A DNA stretch of 64,000 bases from positions 165,665 through 229,664 of the forward strand of contig NZ_VIRW01000004.1 in the NCBI RefSeq assembly GCF_009760905.1. Direction: 5' to 3'. Origin of the DNA: Chitinibacter sp. GC72. GTDB taxonomy: Bacteria > Pseudomonadota > Gammaproteobacteria > Burkholderiales > Chitinibacteraceae. The notes under the pieces are model-generated. The model was given only the letters and a program-made list of their open reading frames with translations, did not search any database and was not told the origin of the DNA. Both the position numbers and the translations under genes were made by a program. Positions 60,012-64,000 of this stretch are shown here, one piece after another; the first letter of the stretch is position 1, and the number at the start of each line of letters is the position of its first letter.

Positions 60012-60962
60012 ATGCCCCGTTCTGCTACCAAACCAGCCCAGTCTTCATCCCGCCCAGCGCAAAAAAGCCGCTTGCATCCGCGTAACCTGCATCAGGGGCG
60101 CTATGACTTTGCGGCGCTGATTGCCGCCAGTGGCGCGCTGGCGGCGTATGTGGCGACCAACGCCTATGGCGATGACAGTATCGATTTTGCTGACCCGCAG
60201 GCGGTCAAAGCGCTGAATCGGGCTTTGCTGGCGCATTTTTACGGCATTACGCATTGGGATACGCCGGAGGGGTATTTGTGTCCACCCATTCCCGGGCGTG
60301 CTGATTACATACATACCCTAGCTGATTTATTGGCTGGGAGTGGCGGCCAGATTCCGCGTGGCGATGCAGTGCGTGGGCTCGATATTGGCGTGGGGGCCAA
60401 TGCCATTTATCCGCTGCTGGGGCGGGCAAGCTATGGCTGGCGCTTTGTCGGCTCGGATGTCGACCCCGTTTCTCTGAGTAATGCCGAGCAGATTTTTGCG
60501 GCCAATCCCGCGCTGGTGGGTGCGCTGGAAACACGGCGGCAAACCCGTGCTACGCAGATCTTTACAGGCATTATTCGGCCTGATGATTATTTTGATTTCA
60601 CGCTGTGCAATCCGCCGTTTCACGCCTCGGCGGCCGAGGCGGCAGCAGGCTCCAACCGCAAGCTGCGTAATTTGGGTCTGAGCACTGCTGGCGAAGCAGG
60701 GCAAAAATCACCCCGGCTTAATTTTGCCGGTCAGCACAATGAATTGTGGTGCGAGGGTGGAGAAGCGCGCTTTATCGCCCGCATGATAGAAGAAAGCGCG
60801 CAGTTTGCCGCGCAAGTGGGCTGGTTTAGCACGCTGGTGTCAAAAAGCGAAAATCTGCCGGGCATCTATCGCGCCTTGAAGCGCCTGAATGCCCGTGCAG
60901 TGAAAACCGAGTCGATGGCACAAGGACAAAAAGTCAGCCGTCTCGTGGCCTGGCGTTTTTAG
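60012..60962 (+). CDS. rlmF: 23S rRNA (adenine-1618-N6)-methyltransferase
   Basis: 316 residues. The family segments [28 protein letters not shown] and the methyltransferase motif [15 protein letters not shown] are complete, as is the SAM-binding [16 protein letters not shown]. Methylates the N6 of A1618 in 23S rRNA. The ATG at 60012 gives the expected length. A 47-bp element coincides with the conserved [16 protein letters not shown] segment. Confidence 0.95.
   Translation: MPRSATKPAQSSSRPAQKSRLHPRNLHQGRYDFAALIAASGALAAYVATNAYGDDSIDFADPQAVKALNRALLAHFYGITHWDTPEGYLCPPIPGRADYIHTLADLLAGSGGQIPRGDAVRGLDIGVGANAIYPLLGRASYGWRFVGSDVDPVSLSNAEQIFAANPALVGALETRRQTRATQIFTGIIRPDDYFDFTLCNPPFHASAAEAAAGSNRKLRNLGLSTAGEAGQKSPRLNFAGQHNELWCEGGEARFIARMIEESAQFAAQVGWFSTLVSKSENLPGIYRALKRLNARAVKTESMAQGQKVSRLVAWRF
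60271..60317. repeat. 47-bp palindromic element inside rlmF
   Basis: Perfect GGTAT/ATACC ends with GGTAT-TTGTG mirrored by CATAC-ATACC. The left end encodes Gly-Tyr-Leu-Cys and the right end Tyr-Ile-His-Thr of one of the most conserved RlmF segments, so no residues were inserted. Codons (GGG, TTG, TGT, ATA, CTA downstream) are unusual for the gene. Confidence 0.6.
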
Positions 60963-61059
60963 CCGTGCGGATGTGCCAGCGTAACGACTTTAGGGCTGGC
61001 AATATCGCGCATTATGGCCTTAGATACAGATACCTTATTTTGTCTGTTCAGGTGCCATC

Positions 61060-61341
61060 ATGCAGTTCAATGAAGTCTTGCCCCAGCATTTTAGTACCAT
61101 CGCCCGCGATCCTTTTCCGCATGTGCTGATTGAGCGTGCTCTGCTGCAAATGGCAGAGGGCAAACTGGACGGGCCAAAATTCCGTAATCAGGTGATGCAT
61201 GCCGCAGGCTGGAAGCACAGCAATCTGACCTCGTTTGGCAAATACCCGGAAGAAGCCGCAGCGGCGTTCAATCGTCTGCGGGAAATCTTGCTCAGCAATG
61301 AAACACCCGAGCAAATCCTCAGCGCCTTGACAGGAAAGTAG
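61060..61341 (+). CDS. Hypothetical protein
   Basis: 93 residues, soluble, not recognised. Helical with a basic middle (KLDGPKFRNQVMHAAGWKHS). No clear ribosome site (CAGGTGCC). Codon use matches neighbours. A 47-bp element starts at its stop codon. Confidence 0.6.
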   Translation: MQFNEVLPQHFSTIARDPFPHVLIERALLQMAEGKLDGPKFRNQVMHAAGWKHSNLTSFGKYPEEAAAAFNRLREILLSNETPEQILSALTGK

Positions 61342-61344
61342 AAG

Positions 61345-61391
61345 GGTATAGCTATGCAATCCAATTAGAATAGGATTTGTATAGATATACC
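61345..61391. repeat. 47-bp palindromic element, intergenic
   Basis: Perfect GGTAT/ATACC ends; GGTATAGCTATGCAA pairs with TTGTATAGATATACC over 13 of 15 positions counting one wobble. It fills nearly the whole 58-base gap between two convergent genes. Confidence 0.9.
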
Positions 61392-61399
61392 CAGTGGCA

Positions 61400-61948
61400 T
61401 TACTCGGTTGTTAATGGGCTGCCCGGCCTTTGAATGGCGTGAGCCAATGCCGCTTCAGCCAGCGCCAGCGGCGTCCAGATTTCCTCATCTTCACCCACCA
61501 GATGGGTTTGCTCCGGTTCGGTGATTTGCATGATGCCGCAAATCTTCCATTCTTCATTCACCCAGCGCAATTGATAGCCCGTATGATGAACCCAGAAATG
61601 CTGGTCAGCACGGGCGACATGCCAGCATAGCTCAACTGTGGCGTGATCACGCCCGACCATCACTTGCTCGACAACCCGGTAATGCGCGCTGCGAAATCCT
61701 TGCTGGTAATACCAGTCAAACAGCACCGCTGTGGTATGCCGCAATGGCTCAAATTCCGACCAGTGCGTAATATCGCCCTGCACATTGGTGGTGAATGGCA
61801 TGACAAATGTCGCCGCGACGCGATCAACGTCCAGGGCCGAATAGGCTAGCCCAAAGTGTTCAAAAAATTCGTTTAATGCGGCCTGACATCCATTTAAATC
61901 ACCTTGGGGGCTGGAGGGTGAAGATCCATCAATGTATTTGGAAATCAT
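61400..61948 (-). CDS. NTF2-like fold protein of unknown function
   Basis: 182 residues. The pattern of an N-terminal helix pair (ALNEFFEHFGLAYSALDVDRVAATFVMPF) followed by strands with WHVARADQHFWVHHTGYQLRWVNEEWKICGI suggests an NTF2/SnoaL-like cone fold, which includes many small-molecule binding proteins and enzymes. No catalytic residues can be named. The start is uncertain (ATG at 61948 or TTG at 62005). Confidence 0.65.
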   Translation of the reverse strand: MISKYIDGSSPSSPQGDLNGCQAALNEFFEHFGLAYSALDVDRVAATFVMPFTTNVQGDITHWSEFEPLRHTTAVLFDWYYQQGFRSAHYRVVEQVMVGRDHATVELCWHVARADQHFWVHHTGYQLRWVNEEWKICGIMQITEPEQTHLVGEDEEIWTPLALAEAALAHAIQRPGSPLTTE

Positions 61949-62050
61949 GATGTATTGAAAATTGCTCAATACATGACTTGGTGTGTTGTTTTCGTGCAAG
62001 AACAATTATCAACAAGCGGGTTCTGCCCGTTCAATTTGGTCTGTAGAAAA

Positions 62051-62659
62051 ATGAAAATCGTCGTTGTTTTTCCCACCCTTACCGAGGCGCAGTTCTTTAG
62101 CCATCCGGAGGTGATCGTTGAATTTTGTGGCGTCGGTTTAAGCAGTGCGGCCTACCGCACCAGCCAGATTATTGCCCAGCACCGGCCTGACTGGCTGATT
62201 ATGGCGGGTATCGCCGGGGTGTACCCTGGCTCGTCGCTGCAGATTGGCGAGGTGGTACTGGTGGGTCGTGAGCGCGAGGCGGATCTGGGGTTTTTTACTC
62301 CGCAAGGGTTTACCCACCTGGCCGATCTGGCTCTGGAGATGGATTTTGACCGGCAGCGTGACTGGCATTGCCCCTATATTCCGGCTCATCCGCCTTTTGC
62401 CGTGGCACGCAGCAATTCGCTCAATGCCGCGATGGCGCCCTTTGTTTCGCAGCAGGACGTTGATATTGAAAATATGGAAGGTGCTGCATTTTTCCGCGTG
62501 TGTCTGGCCGAGCAGCAACGCTTTTTGCAATTGCGCGCCATTTCCAATGTGGTGCGTGTCGGTGATGACGAGTGGGACTTTACCGGCTCGATCCGGCAAT
62601 TAACGCAGGCGTTAACACAGATGATCCAGCATCTGGCGGCGCAGCCCGATGTCCGCTAA
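62051..62659 (+). CDS. Nucleosidase of the MTAN/futalosine hydrolase type
   Basis: 202 residues. PNP/UDP fold segments IMAGIAGVYPGSSLQIGEVVLVGRE and VDIENMEGAAFFRVC are those of MTAN and futalosine hydrolases (MqnB). Futalosine hydrolase acts in an alternative menaquinone pathway, but no other mqn genes are nearby, so the substrate is open. The ATG at 62051 has a weak site. Confidence 0.75.
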   Translation: MKIVVVFPTLTEAQFFSHPEVIVEFCGVGLSSAAYRTSQIIAQHRPDWLIMAGIAGVYPGSSLQIGEVVLVGREREADLGFFTPQGFTHLADLALEMDFDRQRDWHCPYIPAHPPFAVARSNSLNAAMAPFVSQQDVDIENMEGAAFFRVCLAEQQRFLQLRAISNVVRVGDDEWDFTGSIRQLTQALTQMIQHLAAQPDVR

Positions 62660-62858
62660 GGCCTTGATTTGCGCGTCGTGCGGCGCAGCGTTTGAGTGTG
62701 GTGCTGACGACATGGACGCGCCCTGCTGGTGCATGGCCTTGCCGCCGGTAATGCCGATTCCTTCAGCGGACGCCCGCTGCCTGTGCCCGACTTGCCTGAC
62801 TGCGAGGCTGCAGGACAGCGGGGAGATGCCCGCATCAACAGACCATCAGGACTGTTGA
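62649..62858 (+). CDS. Cysteine-rich CWC-family protein
   Basis: 69 residues. ICASCGAAFECG, then DAPCWCMALPP and CLCPTCLTARL match the cysteine-rich CWC family (small probable zinc-binding proteins of unknown function). Overlaps the nucleosidase gene by 11 bases, suggesting translational coupling. A 47-bp element follows 9 bases after its stop. Confidence 0.8.
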   Translation: MSAKALICASCGAAFECGADDMDAPCWCMALPPVMPIPSADARCLCPTCLTARLQDSGEMPASTDHQDC

Positions 62859-62867
62859 TGCTGAGGG

Positions 62868-62914
62868 GGTATATTGTTGTAGGGCTTGTTGGTGTTGATT
62901 TAGGTAGATATACC
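62868..62914. repeat. 47-bp palindromic element, intergenic
   Basis: Perfect GGTAT/ATACC ends; GGTATAT pairs with ATATACC, and inner TAGGG pairs with TTTA-type bases mainly by G-T wobble. Located between the CWC gene and a convergent hypothetical gene. Confidence 0.85.
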
Positions 62915-62923
62915 TACTTATTG

Positions 62924-63310
62924 CTAGGCGTGATGGTGTGCCAGCGGGCTGGTCTCTTTCGGGCGCGCTTGCACGCTGGCGTGGTGGACGGCATCATCCT
63001 GCAAGCCTTGCCAGAATAAATGTGCGCCCAGGGCATGGCTATGGTCGCTGACTTGCTGCCAGGCGCGGATCGCATCGTCGGGGTTTTCAAACATTACAAT
63101 TGATTTGTGGGCCTCGATGGCTTGAGCCAGCGTCATCATGCCAATATCGTTCAGATAATTGACCAGACTGGTGCGGGATTTGGTGGTGCGCTCGTCAGCA
63201 TGATCGTAGATCAGCACCAGAATGGCGTCGCTCATTTGTTCGGAAGCCAGGCGAACGAAATCAATGCGCGAAGAAACGGTAATACGGCCCTTGGTTTTGC
63301 TATTTCCCAT
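62924..63310 (-). CDS. Hypothetical protein
   Basis: 128 residues, soluble, not recognised. Starts MGNSKTKGRITVSSRIDFVR, has a middle AILVLIYDHADERTTKSRTSLVNYLNDIG and a histidine-rich tail (SHALGAHLFW, AVHHAS, AHHHA). A strong GGAGG ribosome site supports the start at 63310. Divergent from the DUF21 gene. Confidence 0.65.
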   Translation of the reverse strand: MGNSKTKGRITVSSRIDFVRLASEQMSDAILVLIYDHADERTTKSRTSLVNYLNDIGMMTLAQAIEAHKSIVMFENPDDAIRAWQQVSDHSHALGAHLFWQGLQDDAVHHASVQARPKETSPLAHHHA

Positions 63311-63478
63311 CTTGTCCTCCACATCTTCAAATGCAAGATTCATTGGTCTTGCTGCTCTTTTGGTGTAGCAGCTCCTGCCATAAAGCCCAAGCAGTATTGC
63401 GTCAGGAGGCGGCGGGCGAACACAAGAACATCATCACTTTGCTCTATGATTGATGTTGTACTTCTCAGGATTTGAACG

Positions 63479-64000
63479 ATGAGTCTTCTTACAAGCTCCC
63501 TGTTGATCGGATTGCTGATCCTGATCAGCGCTTTTTTCTCGATTTCGGAAATCTCGCTGGCTGCCAGCCGGAAAATGAAGCTGGCGCAGATGCGCGATGA
63601 AGGCGACGAGCGCGCAGCGCTGGTACTTGATTTGCTGGCGCAGCCGGGGCATTTTTTTACTGCGGTGCAGATTGGTGTGAATGCCGTGGCGATTCTGGCC
63701 GGTGTGCTGGGTGAAAGTGTCTACTCGGCGGCGCTGACCGGGTTTTTCTCGCGTCTGTTTGCGCCGGAGCTGGCGCAAACGCTGGGCTCGGCCTCGGCTT
63801 TTCTGCTGGTTACGGGGGCATTTATCCTGCTGGCGGATCTGATTCCCAAGCGGATCGGCATGGTGGTTTCCGAGGCGGTGGCAGTCAGGATTGTGCGCCC
63901 CATCCGCCTGTGCGTGCTGTGCCTGCGCCCCCTGGTCTGGTTTTTTAACGGTTTGGCCAATCAGGCGATGAAAGCACTGGGTTTGCCCAATGCCCGTGTC
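63479..64000 (+). CDS. DUF21/CNNM-domain membrane protein (hemolysin family; 3' end outside window)
   Basis: First 174 codons only. Membrane helices at residues 3-22, 60-80 and 103-123, and family motifs FFSISEISLAASRKMKLAQM, VGVNAVAILAGVLGE-like FTAVQIGVNAVAIL and LADLIPKRIGM. Full-length relatives add two CBS domains and a CorC/HlyC domain and are linked to magnesium/cobalt transport. AGGATTTGAACG precedes the ATG at 63479. Confidence 0.88.
   Translation, partial: MSLLTSSLLIGLLILISAFFSISEISLAASRKMKLAQMRDEGDERAALVLDLLAQPGHFFTAVQIGVNAVAILAGVLGESVYSAALTGFFSRLFAPELAQTLGSASAFLLVTGAFILLADLIPKRIGMVVSEAVAVRIVRPIRLCVLCLRPLVWFFNGLANQAMKALGLPNARV

Noticed and set aside
1-64000. CRISPR array, integron attC sites or neisserial DNA uptake sequences
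   Set aside because: The 47-bp units are dispersed rather than clustered with regular spacers, their ends do not match attC core sites, and I saw no repeated 10-base uptake word such as GCCGTCTGAA.

Overview
The window is a gene-dense (about 88-90% coding), moderately GC-rich bacterial chromosome segment. Gene content points to a free-living betaproteobacterium, most likely Neisseriales in the Chitinibacter/Deefgea/Chromobacterium neighbourhood. The evidence is AceK, AhpC/AhpF, a SPOR gene next to dsbA, a TonB heme-uptake operon with HemP, abundant two-component and c-di-GMP proteins, and a secreted zinc protease with chitin-binding modules. The taxonomic call is an inference. There is no phage, plasmid, CRISPR array, rRNA or recognisable transposase gene. 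One tRNA gene is present (Thr, anticodon TGT).

Layout. 1-9.6 kb: pta (incomplete at the left edge), a quinone oxidoreductase/esterase/Dyp-peroxidase run, an LTA-synthase-like membrane enzyme, aceK and a GGDEF protein. 9.6-19 kb: a COG2509 flavoprotein, a TauE/SafE exporter, an FKBP, a PhoPQ-like two-component pair with a PepSY gene, a glycine-zipper protein, a lipoprotein, an EAL protein and an AAA ATPase. 19.2-22.5 kb: a large secreted CBM5/12-lamin tail-metzincin protease and an overlapping secreted protein. 22.6-29 kb: a CPCC protein, a DsbA-like/metallo-beta-lactamase-fold pair divergent from a LysR regulator, and a hybrid histidine kinase followed by a periplasmic solute-binding protein. 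29-33.4 kb: a GbsR-family regulator with a set of membrane/redox genes; two copies of an 18-bp palindrome (TTTCTGT-N4-ACAGAAA) lie in front of the regulator and in front of the downstream genes. 34-37.5 kb: an orphan response regulator and a B12-binding radical SAM protein. 38-46.2 kb: a heme operon (hemP, TonB receptor, hmuSTUV, a VOC protein, a ChaN-like lipoprotein) with a Fur-box-like site before hemP. 46-55 kb: a cyclase-domain protein, dsbA, SPOR, tRNA-Thr, MarR, two paralogous NUDIX hydrolases around a DapB-like protein and a ClC channel, and SulP. 55-64 kb: ahpF, ahpC, trpS, rlmF, a nucleosidase-like protein, small unknown genes, and the start of a DUF21/CNNM-type protein running off the right edge.

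The main novelty is a dispersed palindromic DNA element of exactly 47 bp: GGTAT-N37-ATACC, with arms that continue to pair for variable distances inside. I count 21 copies by eye with exact 47-bp geometry (14 with perfect 5-bp ends, 7 with a changed outermost base), where hand arithmetic for random sequence gives about 0.05 perfect pairs. Ten or eleven lie between genes, usually just past a stop codon. Ten lie inside reading frames (qor, the metalloprotease, the SDR-DoxX gene three times, the radical SAM gene, hmuS, hmuU, hmuV, rlmF). There the protein still reads as normal family sequence, so simple insertion does not explain them. No function is assigned; fixed-geometry protein-binding site, hairpin RNA/ssDNA element and REP/MITE-like element are all open.
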